50,263 nt of DNA from an uncultured Psychroserpens sp. (GCA_947489585.1 CANLEE010000016.1:1-50263), one strand, 5' to 3'; counted from the first letter of the stretch, positions 8,208 to 17,177 are shown. The notes: generated by a model from the letters alone, not told the origin. Program-made: numbers and translations.

Positions 8208-8593
8208 ATGTTCGAAAAAGAATTACAAAAATTCACGAAAAAGGAATTGCTGCAATTAGAAAATCGTGGTGAAGGATTTCTCATTGAACTTCCTAATAAA
8301 AATGGACATACTTCTAACCTTATTTTTGGGCCAGATCATTTGGATTTATATTTCGAAATTTCTTACTCAAAAACTGAGAAACCTTTTCTCTTTTGGACGA
8401 CTATTATGGTTCTACGCAATCTGAGCTGATTGGTCACAAAATAAAAGATATTAAACGAATAATCTTACTTTGGAAATCAGCCGAAAATATAAAAGTAGAA
8501 GTTAAAAGGAATATCTTTTCAAAAAAGATAAGAGCTTATTGGATGCATAATGGTCAATGGGCTGGAATTGAAGAAAAAATATATAGCACCTAA
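8208..8593 (+). pseudogene. small gene split by a frameshift at about 8390
   Basis: Two overlapping reading frames look like one gene. Frame 1 (8208-8429) ends soon after the TTTTCTCTTTTGG run. A -1 shift there continues without interruption into ...DDYYGSTQSELIGHKIKDIK to a TAA at 8591-8593, giving about 128 residues. The second frame has no start codon of its own except a TTG inside the overlap. It is either a recent one-base indel, a sequencing error, or less likely programmed -1 slippage on the T run. No family is recognised. The arms GTTAGGTGC and GCACCTAAC are exact complements. Confidence 0.6.
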
Positions 8594-8741
8594 CAACGTG
8601 TATAACTAATTTCTTATTCTGTATGTACTCGGAAAACCCTACGGATTTTCCTCTGGTTCGTTTTCTTTTGCTAACTTAGTTTCAATCAACGCAACACACG
8701 AGCGCAGCGAACTGGCGAAGCAAACCATACACAAACACGTT
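8592..8741 (+). repeat. attC-like cassette site 10 (type C)
   Basis: Type B interior plus the 29-base module ACACGAGCGCAGCGAACTGG...CGAAGCAAA inserted just before CCATACAC. The right end reads CACAAACACGTT. Confidence 0.9.
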
Positions 8742-8750
8742 CTACACCAT

Positions 8751-9443
8751 TTGAAAAAAACTCTGTACATATCATTAACATTACTATTAATTTCAGCTAT
8801 AAGTTGTAAAAACAATGATGAAGTTGAAAAGGTAGCGGATTTTTTTAAAAACAAAAGTGATGAAAAGGAATTAATGGTAACAATTGATTTTTCATTATCG
8901 GACTCTTTATTGTTGAGAAGTATTGAAATACAAACAAAAACTGACTTGTGCGAGAATTCAAGATTTACGGCAAGAATAAATTACCAAGATAGGATTATTG
9001 AGTTTCCTGCATTTGCAAACAAAAATTGTAATTGGAATACAATGCCACATAATCTTATTCCAATTATGATAAATAAAGAAAACCAAGTTCTTGTTGATTA
9101 TGAGATGGTTAAGTCAGACGAAAGTTTAGAAAACAAATTAATCAAGGCGACTAAAGAAAGGATTATTGGAACTGAAAGAAAAAATCTTCTTTATCTTATG
9201 CAATGGGATACGGAACTAAAGCCTGATTTAGTAAAAAAGAGAGTTTATGAAACTCTAAAAGGAATAAAAAATTATAGTAATGAAATTTCTTTAAGTAAGT
9301 TTAAAAAAGATATTTCGGATTTGACAGAAACCGAGAAAGACTTATTAAAAGAGGAATTTATTGGAATTATTGGAGTGAATGATTATTTTCCATCGCCTCC
9401 GCCACCACCGCCGAAAATGGAAAACGAAACAACAAAGGAATAA
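8751..9443 (+). CDS. hypothetical lipoprotein with proline-rich C-terminus
   Basis: The start is a TTG giving MKKTLYISLTLLLISAISCK, a lipoprotein signal with its cysteine at residue 19. The mature part is 210 aa, Lys/Glu-rich and unrecognised. It ends with FPSPPPPPPKMENETTKE, a polyproline tail that could span the wall or bind a partner. The TTG sits nine bases after the previous site. The cassette arms are perfect over ten bases (GTTCTACACC and GGTGTAGAAC), even though the first base after GTT is C rather than the usual purine. Confidence 0.75.
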   Translation: MKKTLYISLTLLLISAISCKNNDEVEKVADFFKNKSDEKELMVTIDFSLSDSLLLRSIEIQTKTDLCENSRFTARINYQDRIIEFPAFANKNCNWNTMPHNLIPIMINKENQVLVDYEMVKSDESLENKLIKATKERIIGTERKNLLYLMQWDTELKPDLVKKRVYETLKGIKNYSNEISLSKFKKDISDLTETEKDLLKEEFIGIIGVNDYFPSPPPPPPKMENETTKE

Positions 9444-9454
9444 AAACGGTGTAG

Positions 9455-9606
9455 AACACCGTGCATAATTAATTGCTAGAGTTTCTAACTGCCAATCGGA
9501 AAATTCTCCGAATTTCCCTCAGATCCGTCCCCTTTTGCTATCTTAGTTGCTAAACGCAACACACGAGCGCAGCGAACTGGCGAAGCAAACCATACACAAA
9601 CACGTT
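9455..9606 (+). repeat. attC-like cassette site 11 (type C)
   Basis: The left end is AAC-ACCGTGCATAATT, a variant of AACGTGTATAATT. It carries the ACACGAGCGCAGCG module. The following arm is GTTATGGG. Confidence 0.88.
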
Positions 9607-9652
9607 ATGGGCAAGTGGTCAACAGACTCAAGAATCTAACCAAAATATCAAA

Positions 9653-10111
9653 ATGAAAAAACCCAAATCTTTTTTGGAAATTAAAGTAATATGGAAAGAC
9701 CATGGAATGATTGCACTTGAAGTTATCGCTTCAAACGGAATTTTTTGTGGCAAAACTGAAGTGTTAGAATTCTCAGAAAATTTACAAGAATTTTCAGAAA
9801 AATTGAAAACCTACTCAAAAATTGAGGAACACTACTTATCCTATAAACCAAAAATAGAAACTAATTATAATCGTTTTTTTATGAAATATTATAAAAGTGA
9901 TTATTTTGGAAAAAGGTTAATGGATACAAAAATTGTTGTTGGATCGTTTACAGGCGGAAAACATACAGTGGAATTAGAAATAATTTTTGAGATTAGTGCG
10001 CTTGAATTATTTCAGAAAGAATTGTATGAATTAGCAAGAAATGAAGAAGGAATTGCAACTTTGTATGGAGTCGATAGTTCATTATTTGAGAAAGAAAACA
10101 CCAACCCATAA
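9653..10111 (+). CDS. hypothetical protein, 152 aa
   Basis: The protein is soluble with alternating strands and helices, and no signal or membrane segment. Its course (EIKVIWKDHGMIALEVIASNG followed by an acidic helix and TKIVVGSFTGGKHTVELEI) resembles small immunity-type proteins, but I cannot assign a family. The TAA stop overlaps the opening AAC of the following site. The arms GTTATGGG and CCCATAAC are complementary. Confidence 0.7.
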   Translation: MKKPKSFLEIKVIWKDHGMIALEVIASNGIFCGKTEVLEFSENLQEFSEKLKTYSKIEEHYLSYKPKIETNYNRFFMKYYKSDYFGKRLMDTKIVVGSFTGGKHTVELEIIFEISALELFQKELYELARNEEGIATLYGVDSSLFEKENTNP

Positions 10112-10259
10112 CAACGTGTATAATTCATTGCTTGTTCTATGTGTACTCGGAAAATCCTACGGATTTTCCTTTGGTTCGTTTTCTTTTACTAACTTAGACC
10201 TAGCCAACGCAACACACGAGCGAAGCGAACTGGCGAAGCAAACCATACACAAACACGTT
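10110..10259 (+). repeat. attC-like cassette site 12 (type C)
   Basis: Full copy with the ACACGAGCGAAGCG module before CCATACAC. The left AAC overlaps the stop codon of the upstream gene. The following arm is GTTACCTGC. Confidence 0.9.
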
Positions 10260-10373
10260 ACCTGCAAGCCAAAATAAACCTTGAACCAAAATTGTGATTT
10301 TTTGGACTAAAAGCATAATTGATTGATTATAAACTGTTTTAGTTTTGAAGTATTAATAATTAAAACATTTATA

Positions 10374-10751
10374 ATGAAAACAATCAAATTAGTTTTAGTC
10401 TTAATTGTGTTTACTCTCAATTATACACAAGCACAAGAAAAAGAAAATCAATCAACAATTAAAAACAATGACACTATGAAAACTTATGTAATTGAACGCA
10501 ATATTCCAGGAGCAGGTAAATTAACAGCAGAACAATTAAAGGGAATTTCACAAACATCATGTTCAGTCTTAAAAGAAATGGGTTCAAAAATTGAATGGCA
10601 ACACAGTTATGTTACGGGAGATAAAGTTTATTGTGTCTACAAAGCAGAAAATATAAAATTAATTGAAGAGCATGCAAAAAAAGGTGGTTTTCCTGCAAAT
10701 TCAGTGAGCGAAGTCAAATCAGTAATTAGTCCAGCAACTGCAGAACTTTAA
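10374..10751 (+). CDS. secreted DUF4242 domain protein
   Basis: A signal peptide (LVLVLIVFTLNYTQAQ) precedes one DUF4242 domain: MKTYVIERNIPGAGKLTAEQ...SCSVLKEMGSKIEWQHSYVTGDKVYCVYKAE. DUF4242 proteins are small ferredoxin-like folds; one Streptomyces member binds nickel. The ATG at 10374 is preferred to the upstream TTG because it gives a clean signal peptide. It shares its cassette with a regulator whose N-terminus is also DUF4242, so the two probably sense the same ligand outside and inside the cell. Confidence 0.8.
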   Translation: MKTIKLVLVLIVFTLNYTQAQEKENQSTIKNNDTMKTYVIERNIPGAGKLTAEQLKGISQTSCSVLKEMGSKIEWQHSYVTGDKVYCVYKAENIKLIEEHAKKGGFPANSVSEVKSVISPATAEL

Positions 10752-10774
10752 AATACTTCAGGGCTAATTAAAAA

Positions 10775-10800
10775 GCTGTCAGAACATCAAAACTGACAGC
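10775..10800. terminator. intergenic hairpin between the two DUF4242 genes
   Basis: GCTGTCAG, a 10-base loop, then CTGACAGC. Only the minus-strand reading is followed by a clear T run, so on the plus strand it may attenuate rather than stop transcription. Confidence 0.4.
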
Positions 10801-10841
10801 CTCTTAATTAAAATAGTTATATTACTTAAAACTTTTTTCAC

Positions 10842-11927
10842 ATGCCAATATATATGGATTTTCATGATTTGCCAGAAGGGGTAACTGCAGCACATGTTGC
10901 AGAAATGCACCAAGCAGATTTACAAATTGAACACAAATACAATTGTCGCGGATTAACATATTGGTGTGATGAGCGACGACAAACAGCATTTTGTTTAATC
11001 GAAGCTCCAAATGAACAAGCTATAAAAGAACTCCATGAAAAATCACATGGAGCTGTACCACAACGTATCATAGAAGTTAATGATACTCTAGTTGAATCTT
11101 TTTTAGGTCGTATTGAAGATCCTGAAAAATCTCAAAATACAAAACTCAACATTATTAACGATTCAGCTTTTAGAACATTAATGGTTATTAATATCAAAAA
11201 ACGTGTTTTAAGAACTAAAAATATTGAAACTTTAAATGCAGCAATTCGTGGTTATAACAAATCAATAATAAACATTATTAATAATCATAATGGTCGTGTT
11301 GTCAAGCAAGAATTGAATTCATTTTTAATGTCTTTTACTAGCGTTACAAATGCTGTAGAAAGTGCCATAAAAATTCAAGAGTTGTATAATTGTGTGATTA
11401 CACCAGATTTAGAATTTAACATAGGTATTAGTGCAGGTATTCCAGTAACCAAAAATGAAAGTATTTTTGAGGATACTATAAAAGAAGCTAATTATTTGTG
11501 CTATGCAATTAACGGCAAAATATTACTATCACCAGAAGTAAAAGATTTATATGAAAGTGAAAATCAAAACAATCCTATTAATATAATTGGTGTTAAATCA
11601 TTGACTGTTGTTGAAATGGAATTTGTAAATAATTTACTCGATTTCACTAATAATGTGTGGAAAGACTCAAATACTAGTGCTTTAGATTTTAATAAATATT
11701 TAGGCTTAAGTAAATCAAAACTATACCGAACAATGATTTCTATAATCGGGAAATCTCCAAATAGTTTTTTAAAAGAATATAGATTAAATAAAGCTCTTGA
11801 ATTATTAGAAAAACAGACATCAAATATCTCTGAAACAGCCTATCAAACAGGATTCAGTAGTCCAACTTATTTTTCAAAATGCTTTTATGAAGCTTATGGA
11901 GTTTTGCCATCAAAATATAGGAGATAA
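10842..11927 (+). CDS. DUF4242 - cyclase-like - AraC HTH fusion regulator
   Basis: Residues 1-80 are a DUF4242 domain (MPIYMDFHDLPEGVTAAHVA...CRGLTYWCDE). Residues about 105-240 look like a class III nucleotide cyclase domain (NAAIRGYNKSIINIINNHNG, SFLMSFTSVTNAVESAIKIQ, NIGISAGIPV). The first metal-binding aspartate position reads VINIKKR, so it is probably inactive and sensory. Residues about 265-361 are an AraC helix-turn-helix pair (ISETAYQTGFSSPTYFSKCF...GVLPSKYRR). It lies 90 bp after the secreted DUF4242 gene and likely controls that unit. The cassette arms GTTACCTG and CAGGTAAC are exact complements. Confidence 0.8.
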   Translation: MPIYMDFHDLPEGVTAAHVAEMHQADLQIEHKYNCRGLTYWCDERRQTAFCLIEAPNEQAIKELHEKSHGAVPQRIIEVNDTLVESFLGRIEDPEKSQNTKLNIINDSAFRTLMVINIKKRVLRTKNIETLNAAIRGYNKSIINIINNHNGRVVKQELNSFLMSFTSVTNAVESAIKIQELYNCVITPDLEFNIGISAGIPVTKNESIFEDTIKEANYLCYAINGKILLSPEVKDLYESENQNNPINIIGVKSLTVVEMEFVNNLLDFTNNVWKDSNTSALDFNKYLGLSKSKLYRTMISIIGKSPNSFLKEYRLNKALELLEKQTSNISETAYQTGFSSPTYFSKCFYEAYGVLPSKYRR

Positions 11928-12003
11928 CAATTAGCTTATGAATTTTACCAAAAATTCTCTCTTCCCAATTTAAATTATTGCATTAGAAGAAAGGCCAACA
12001 GGT

Positions 12004-12114
12004 AACAACGTGTATAGTTAATGATGGTTCGGGAAATTCTGCCAAATTTCCGCACTCTTTGTTCTTTTTTGCTAACTTACTACTTCAACGCAACAAGCCA
12101 TACACAAACACGTT
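12004..12114 (+). repeat. attC-like cassette site 13 (type E)
   Basis: Type E interior: TTAATGATGGTTCGGGAAATT, a GGAAATT/AATTTCC stem, GCACTCTTTGTTCTTTTTTG, CTAACTTACTACTTCAACGC. The ends are normal. The following arm is GTTAGCCTT. Confidence 0.9.
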
Positions 12115-12176
12115 AGCCTTCATTATTCAAAACTCTTGTTGTTTAAATAACCTATCTTTAGAGAAACCAACCTTTA

Positions 12177-13172
12177 ATGATAAAATTATTTAGAAAAATT
12201 CGACAAAATTTACTGTCTGAAAATAAATTCAGTAAATACCTAATCTATGCAATTGGAGAGATTATACTTGTAGTGTTAGGTATCTTAATTGCTTTAACCT
12301 TAAATAATAATAATGAGAGAAAAAAATCAGAGGCAAAGACTTTAGTCGTGTTTGAAGAGTTATTAGGAGAATTAGCATCTGACATTAAATCTATTAAGAA
12401 TGCTGGTTTATTCTATGAAGAAAAAGATTCATTAACTTTTTTAGTTTTAAATACAAGCCTTAACAGAGAAGAATACCAAAACAATTTGGGACAATATAAT
12501 GCATTAACAACACAAACAACCATAATTGATTTATCAAATAATGCTTACAACAAACTGGTTCTAATGTCCGATGCCATTCCAGTTGAGTACAGACAAATAA
12601 TGAGAGAATTATATCGACTCAACCAAAAAAAAGAATATGTTGATTTATTGAATAATAGAATGATTCGGCATGTTAATGATATTATTAAGCATAAACTTTA
12701 CAACTATACATGGGCAGTAAATTTTAATCAACAAGAATTTATTGATTATTTATATAATGATAGTAGATATAAATCGGATGTTAAACTTTTATCAAATAAT
12801 GGTGTTAATGAACATTTTCAGCATGCTTTTTATTATCTGCAAGGAGCAATTAGATGCTATAAAGAAATAGCTACTTTACTTAATAAACCTATTGATTATA
12901 ACCTTTTAGGATTTGACCCAAAAATTGCAAAAACTCTAACTGGAGATTGGACTTCTGAACAGATTCCAGGACTAATAACTACGGTTTATATAGAGGACAA
13001 CCAATTACTTTATAAAACTAAAATTAATTCTAATACAAATATTGGTAAAGCTTATTTTTTATCGGAAACAAAATTAGCCAATAGTAACATACAGTTTAAC
13101 ACAATAGTGAATAACGGAAATGAAATCGTTATTAAATTAAATGGAGTCACCTTAAAAAAAACGAAAGGTTAA
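12177..13172 (+). CDS. DUF6090 family membrane protein
   Basis: The N-terminus MIKLFRKIRQNLLSENKFSK...YAIGEIILVVLGILIALTLNN is the signature of DUF6090: a basic amphipathic segment, then one membrane helix at about 26-42. The rest is a long helical extracytoplasmic domain, with about 60 C-terminal residues that look like a small beta domain (LTGDWTSEQIPGLI...). The function is unknown, but the family is abundant in Flavobacteria. A second member is at 35661. The TAA stop overlaps the next site. The arms differ at one position (GTTAGCCTT, AAGGTTAAC). Confidence 0.8.
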   Translation: MIKLFRKIRQNLLSENKFSKYLIYAIGEIILVVLGILIALTLNNNNERKKSEAKTLVVFEELLGELASDIKSIKNAGLFYEEKDSLTFLVLNTSLNREEYQNNLGQYNALTTQTTIIDLSNNAYNKLVLMSDAIPVEYRQIMRELYRLNQKKEYVDLLNNRMIRHVNDIIKHKLYNYTWAVNFNQQEFIDYLYNDSRYKSDVKLLSNNGVNEHFQHAFYYLQGAIRCYKEIATLLNKPIDYNLLGFDPKIAKTLTGDWTSEQIPGLITTVYIEDNQLLYKTKINSNTNIGKAYFLSETKLANSNIQFNTIVNNGNEIVIKLNGVTLKKTKG

Positions 13173-13321
13173 CAACGTGTATAATTAATTACTAGTACAG
13201 CCTGTACTCGGAAAATCCTACGGATTTTCCTCTGACTGGTTTTCTTTTACTAATTTAGTTGCTAGCCAACGCAACACACGGGCACAGCGAACTGGCGAAG
13301 CAAACCATACACGAACACGTT
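13171..13321 (+). repeat. attC-like cassette site 14 (type C)
   Basis: Type C copy with the module spelled ACACGGGCACAGCG. The following arm is GTTAGCAAAA. Confidence 0.9.
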
Positions 13322-13404
13322 AGCAAAAATAACCCGACCTTTTTCAGAAAATCATAAAACTAATTTTTAAGTTTTTATCATTGAAGGTTATCAACTAATA
13401 AAAC

Positions 13405-14457
13405 TTATTTTACAAAAATGGCAAATGCTCTAACAAAGCTAAAGTCACCACTAGACAATATTATCATCTCATCATTTTTCCAGTAGGTAGCCTTAGAACT
13501 CAAACCTATACCTGTAAATCCTGCATAATAAATATCATCCCCAAGCTTTGTTATAGAAGATATTTCTCCTACTATAGAATCTGATAAGATTTCTCCATTT
13601 AACCACAATCGTAAAATAAGGCTATCACCTACTGTTTGACTTGAACCACAAACATAGAGATTATTACTATCCGCAAGAATTCCCATAGCTGCGGCAAAAG
13701 ATGTGTTGGTTTCAAGTACAGTAATTTGGTTGTTGTTCCAATAGCTTGCAACTTGAACATCCTCACCATTAATTTCTCTGTTTTCTCTAAGGGCAATATA
13801 TACTTCTCCTTGATCTATACTGATGTTGTTCGCACTAGCGAAATCCATACCATCTGTTAAATCTATTGATGTACCGTTTACCCAATACTTTGCAAACGAA
13901 CCTTCTGCGCCTACAATATGAATTTCACCTCCTGAAAGTGTTATTGAGCTTGCAGATGCGAACTCTGTACCATCTGTTAAAGGTGTGGATATTCCATTTA
14001 CCCAATAAGTAGCTATATCTCTTCCTCCAGGTATTTCCGAATCTTGTTCACCAACAACATAAACATCTTCTCCATCAACTAAAATGTCATATGCAACTGC
14101 ATCTCGAGAACCGTCTGATAAATCCACAGACACACCATTTTTCCAATATTTCGCTACCGAAATTCCATTTCCCAATTCTTCATATCCCGCAACATATACA
14201 TCATCACCAGACACATAAACTGAAAACGCTTCTGCATTTGTTTGACCATCTGTTAAAACTGTAAGTTCTCCATCCACCCATAATAAGGCTCGATCTAATT
14301 CTGAATCTCCCGTATCTTGCTCATTAGTATTTGTTCCAACTACATAAACTGTTACATTTTCAGGGTTGGTCAATTCTGTGTCATCTGAATTATCACTTGA
14401 ACAGGATGCAAAAAACAATGCCATACATACCATATTCAATACAATCACTTTTTTCAT
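13405..14457 (-). CDS. lipoprotein with propeller-like WxNG repeats, encoded against the array
   Basis: A lipoprotein signal (MVCMALFFASCSSDN, cysteine at residue 19) is followed by seven or so repeats of about 42 residues. Each contains VYVAG...YWKNG..V.L.DG...A....V.GDDVYV, which predicts a beta-propeller. It should be surface- or periplasm-exposed. The cassette containing it is in normal orientation (GTTAGCAAA and ATTGCTAAC arms), so the gene alone is reversed and needs its own promoter, presumably between 14458 and 14560. Confidence 0.8.
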   Translation of the reverse strand: MKKVIVLNMVCMALFFASCSSDNSDDTELTNPENVTVYVVGTNTNEQDTGDSELDRALLWVDGELTVLTDGQTNAEAFSVYVSGDDVYVAGYEELGNGISVAKYWKNGVSVDLSDGSRDAVAYDILVDGEDVYVVGEQDSEIPGGRDIATYWVNGISTPLTDGTEFASASSITLSGGEIHIVGAEGSFAKYWVNGTSIDLTDGMDFASANNISIDQGEVYIALRENREINGEDVQVASYWNNNQITVLETNTSFAAAMGILADSNNLYVCGSSQTVGDSLILRLWLNGEILSDSIVGEISSITKLGDDIYYAGFTGIGLSSKATYWKNDEMIILSSGDFSFVRAFAIFVK

Positions 14458-14561
14458 AATTATTTAGATTTATTTTATTATCTATTCTTACATCGAATAA
14501 ATGATACTTTGTCATCACAATTTTTAATTATTTATTTAAAGTTTAAAAAAGTACTATTGCT

Positions 14562-14802
14562 AACAACGTGTATAATCAATTGCTTAGTCTGGTTATACTC
14601 GGAAAATCCTAGCGGATTTTCCTCAGGTTCGTTTTCTTTTGCTAACTTAGTTCTAGCCAACGCAACACACGAGCGCAGCGAACTGGCGAAGCAAAATCCT
14701 AGTGGATTTTCCTCTGGTTCGTTTTCTTTTGCTAACTTAGTTCCAGCCAACGCAACACACGAGCGCAGCGAACTGGCGAAGCAAAACATACACGAACACG
14801 TT
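14562..14802 (+). repeat. attC-like cassette site 15 with duplicated core (241 bp)
   Basis: A type C copy whose interior from the hairpin through GCGAACTGGCGAAGCAAA occurs twice in tandem (about 14603-14693 and 14694-14783). The two units differ at a few bases, for example AGCGG and AGTGG in the hairpin. The outer arms are single and normal. Confidence 0.9.
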
Positions 14803-14845
14803 GGTCTTCATTATGAATCGAACGATTTTCTAAATCATAATTAAA

Positions 14846-15412
14846 ATGGAATTATTTAACTATATCTCTATTGCCTTCTCATTTGTCTATACTGCTGCAG
14901 CAATTAGGCTGTTAGGCGGATTGTCCGCAGCAACAAATAAAGATCGTAGATATATAGTCCACCTATTATTTATCGTAATTCAATTAATTAGTATTATAAC
15001 TAGCTTTTGGGGAGTTTGGGCACATAGAAATCTAGAAGACTGGAAATTATATAAATTCATTTTCCTTCTTATGGATGGTGCACTGTACTATTTCATAGCG
15101 ACAGTTCTAGTTCCAGAAAACCCTAACGAAATTGATTCTTGGAAAGATTATTATTACAAAAATAAGCATAAGCTATTCTATGCTATTCTTACATTTTTAG
15201 TATATGTTCAAATTAATGGTTATGTGTTGACTGGCGAATTTTACTTTGGTCCAGAGCAATTTTTTCATTTAATTTTTCTTGTTCCTATATTTTTTGGATT
15301 GCGAAGCAAAAATCACAAAGTACATGTTGCTATTGCTTGTTTCTATTTAATAACGACTTTTACAATGATGCTTACGGTTGCTTCCGAACCAGGATGGGTT
15401 GATCAATTGTAA
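14846..15412 (+). CDS. hypothetical five-to-six-helix membrane protein
   Basis: 188 aa with hydrophobic segments near residues 5-24, 40-60, 70-90, 110-130, 138-152 and 160-178. No family is recognised and no catalytic motif is visible. It is alone in its cassette, whose arms are GTTGGTCTT and AAGCCCAAC (one mismatch). An inner-membrane location is inferred from composition. Confidence 0.7.
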   Translation: MELFNYISIAFSFVYTAAAIRLLGGLSAATNKDRRYIVHLLFIVIQLISIITSFWGVWAHRNLEDWKLYKFIFLLMDGALYYFIATVLVPENPNEIDSWKDYYYKNKHKLFYAILTFLVYVQINGYVLTGEFYFGPEQFFHLIFLVPIFFGLRSKNHKVHVAIACFYLITTFTMMLTVASEPGWVDQL

Positions 15413-15426
15413 AATAACGAAAGCCC

Positions 15427-15581
15427 AACAAACAACGTGTATAATTAATTACTAGTACAACCTACACTCGGAAAATCCCGTGGATTTTCCTATTGGCTCG
15501 TTTTCTTTTGTTAACTTAGACCTAGCCAACGCAACACACAAGCGCAGCGAACTGGCGAAGCAAATCATACACGAACACGTT
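15427..15581 (+). repeat. attC-like cassette site 16 (type C, extended left spacer)
   Basis: The left end reads AAC-AAACAACGTGTATAATT, four bases longer than usual between the arm and CGTGTAT. The type C module is present. The following arm is GTTAGTGGC. Confidence 0.88.
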
Positions 15582-15600
15582 AGTGGCAAGCAAAATCAAT

Positions 15601-16023
15601 ATGAACGGAAAAATGACGGATATAATGAAACTAGCTCGTGTTGAGCTTATTATCATTCCTATTTTCATTTTTTTTAAATTTATTAGGCCTAGTGTTTTAG
15701 AAAGTGAATCACCAGAATTTTTCAAAATGACGTTACTCTCGCTACCGAATTTGTTTGAGGGAATTATAGGAACTCTTACTCTTTCAGGAGTAATTTTGAT
15801 AATAAATAATTTATTAAATAAAAAGCATCAAATCAAACCGAAAATAATTTATATAATAGCAGTGATTTTAGCTGGAGTATATGTTATCGCTCAAGAACTG
15901 AATATTATTAACATTAGAACTAATACAACATTTGACCGAAACGATTTAACCTTTTCTGTAATTGGCTTAATAATCGGTTATTCAATTGTAGTGTTCATAA
16001 AACCACGTATTTATAATCAATGA
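15601..16023 (+). CDS. hypothetical four-helix membrane protein
   Basis: From ATG 15601 the protein has 140 residues with four hydrophobic stretches (LIIIPIFIFFKFI, LFEGIIGTLTLSGVILII, IIYIIAVILAGVYVIA, SVIGLIIGYSIVVFI). No family is recognised. An upstream in-frame start inside the cassette's first bases is possible but less likely. It forms a two-gene cassette with the DoxX-like gene 32 bp downstream. Confidence 0.65.
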   Translation: MNGKMTDIMKLARVELIIIPIFIFFKFIRPSVLESESPEFFKMTLLSLPNLFEGIIGTLTLSGVILIINNLLNKKHQIKPKIIYIIAVILAGVYVIAQELNIINIRTNTTFDRNDLTFSVIGLIIGYSIVVFIKPRIYNQ

Positions 16024-16055
16024 CAAATGAATATTAACTTTATAAATACCATGCT

Positions 16056-16397
16056 ATGAATATTCTAAAAATAATAACAGCAATATGCAGTCTGCTTTTT
16101 TTCATCGTTGGATTTGATAAGTTTTTTCCATTTATGGATCCACCTTGCTCTTTGATAGATAATATACCTAAAACTTTTTGGAAAGTACTTGGAAGTTTTC
16201 AACTAGCAGCTGGTATTCTTATTTGGTTTTCTAAGCTAAGAAGATACGTAGCAGGTTTCTTTGTATTAGTTTTACTATTCTTTACAATTTATCATCTCAA
16301 AGAGAATACTTACGACATTGGCGGCTCAATTTTTATGGCTGTATTGTTAGGAATATTAGTATGGAATCCAACATTTTTAAAAGGAAAAAATAAATAG
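16056..16397 (+). CDS. DoxX-like small membrane protein
   Basis: 113 aa, four hydrophobic helices. The first ends in VGFDKFFPF, and the second half has SFQLAAGILIWFSKLRRYVAGFFVLVLLFF, the usual spacing in DoxX/MauE-like proteins. The family is linked to quinone or redox functions, but the role here cannot be assigned. The cassette arms GTTAGTGGC and GCCACTAAC are exact complements. Confidence 0.6.
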   Translation: MNILKIITAICSLLFFIVGFDKFFPFMDPPCSLIDNIPKTFWKVLGSFQLAAGILIWFSKLRRYVAGFFVLVLLFFTIYHLKENTYDIGGSIFMAVLLGILVWNPTFLKGKNK

Positions 16398-16452
16398 CCC
16401 TTGAGTGGCTATATTTAAACCTCTAAAATTAGATAGAAAAAAGCCAGCCACT

Positions 16453-16602
16453 AACAACGTATATAATTAATAACTTGTTCTGTGTGTACTCGGAAAATCC
16501 GTTGGATTTTCCTCTGGTTCGTTTTCTTTTACTAACTTAGTTCTAGCCAACGTAACACACGAGCGCAGCGAAATAGCAGAGCAAACCATACACGAACACG
16601 TT
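16453..16602 (+). repeat. attC-like cassette site 17 (type C)
   Basis: The left end is AACAACGTATATAATTAA. The module is partly degraded (AGCGAAATAGCAGAGCAAA in place of GCGAACTGGCGAAGCAAA). The following arm is GTTGGCACCA. Confidence 0.88.
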
Positions 16603-16631
16603 GGCACCAATTAAGTCAAAATCAAATAATA

Positions 16632-17009
16632 ATGAAAGTTACAGCTAAAAAAAATGAACAAGTTGCAAAAATGACCTTCGCATCTGTCTATCCTCATTAT
16701 ATAAATAGGTTAGAGAAGAATGGTAGAACAGAAGAAGAATTTCACCAAGTTATAGAATGGTTAACTGGATTTAATTCAGAGAAAATACAAGAATTAATTG
16801 ATAAAAAAGCAACTTTTGAAACATTCTTTCAAAAAGCAGAATTGAATCCCAACGCTCACCTAATTAAAGGCGTAATTTGTGGTTATCGTATTGAAGAAAT
16901 CCCAGATGAATTTGAATTGTATAGGAAGTGTAGATATCTAGATAAGTTGTATGATGAATTAGCAAAAGGTCGTAAAATGGAGAAAATTTTACGAGAGGAA
17001 AAGAAATAA
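16632..17009 (+). CDS. DUF2200 family protein
   Basis: A full-length match in pattern to DUF2200, about 120 aa: residues 14-110 hold MTFASVYPHYINRLEKNGRTEEEFHQVIEWLTGF and GVICGYRIEEIPDEFELYRKCRYLDKLYDELAKGR. It is cytoplasmic. The function is not established; members are mostly single genes in diverse bacteria, fitting cassette spread. The arms GTTGGCACCA and TGGTGCTAAC pair apart from one G-T wobble. Confidence 0.88.
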   Translation: MKVTAKKNEQVAKMTFASVYPHYINRLEKNGRTEEEFHQVIEWLTGFNSEKIQELIDKKATFETFFQKAELNPNAHLIKGVICGYRIEEIPDEFELYRKCRYLDKLYDELAKGRKMEKILREEKK

Positions 17010-17019
17010 AACTGGTGCT

Positions 17020-17140
17020 AACAACCTGTATAGTTCATTGCTCGGAAATTCCTAATCGGAATTTCTATCGCTTCTGAACAAAGATTTCTCTTTATTTGCT
17101 AACTTAGTACAAAAGCAACGAAACCATACACGAACACGTT
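17020..17140 (+). repeat. attC-like cassette site 18 (type A)
   Basis: Type A copy with AACAACCTGTATAG at the left and CATACACGAACACGTT at the right. The following arm is GTTATAGCAC. Confidence 0.88.
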
Positions 17141-17177
17141 ATAGCACATTTAGCACTATCAGATAATATGAAAAATT

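Noticed and set aside
10041..10277. Small frames crossing sites (also 14509-14844, 22521-22703, 35352-35534 and the minus-strand 14532-14789, 30787-31107, 43643-43846)
   Set aside because: They are the translation of the repeat cores, recurring as SGSFSFANL and ELAKQ or ALARTKLVKENE.
10775..10800. Strong intrinsic terminator on the plus strand
   Set aside because: The hairpin is good but lacks a plus-strand T run, so it is listed only as a possible attenuator.
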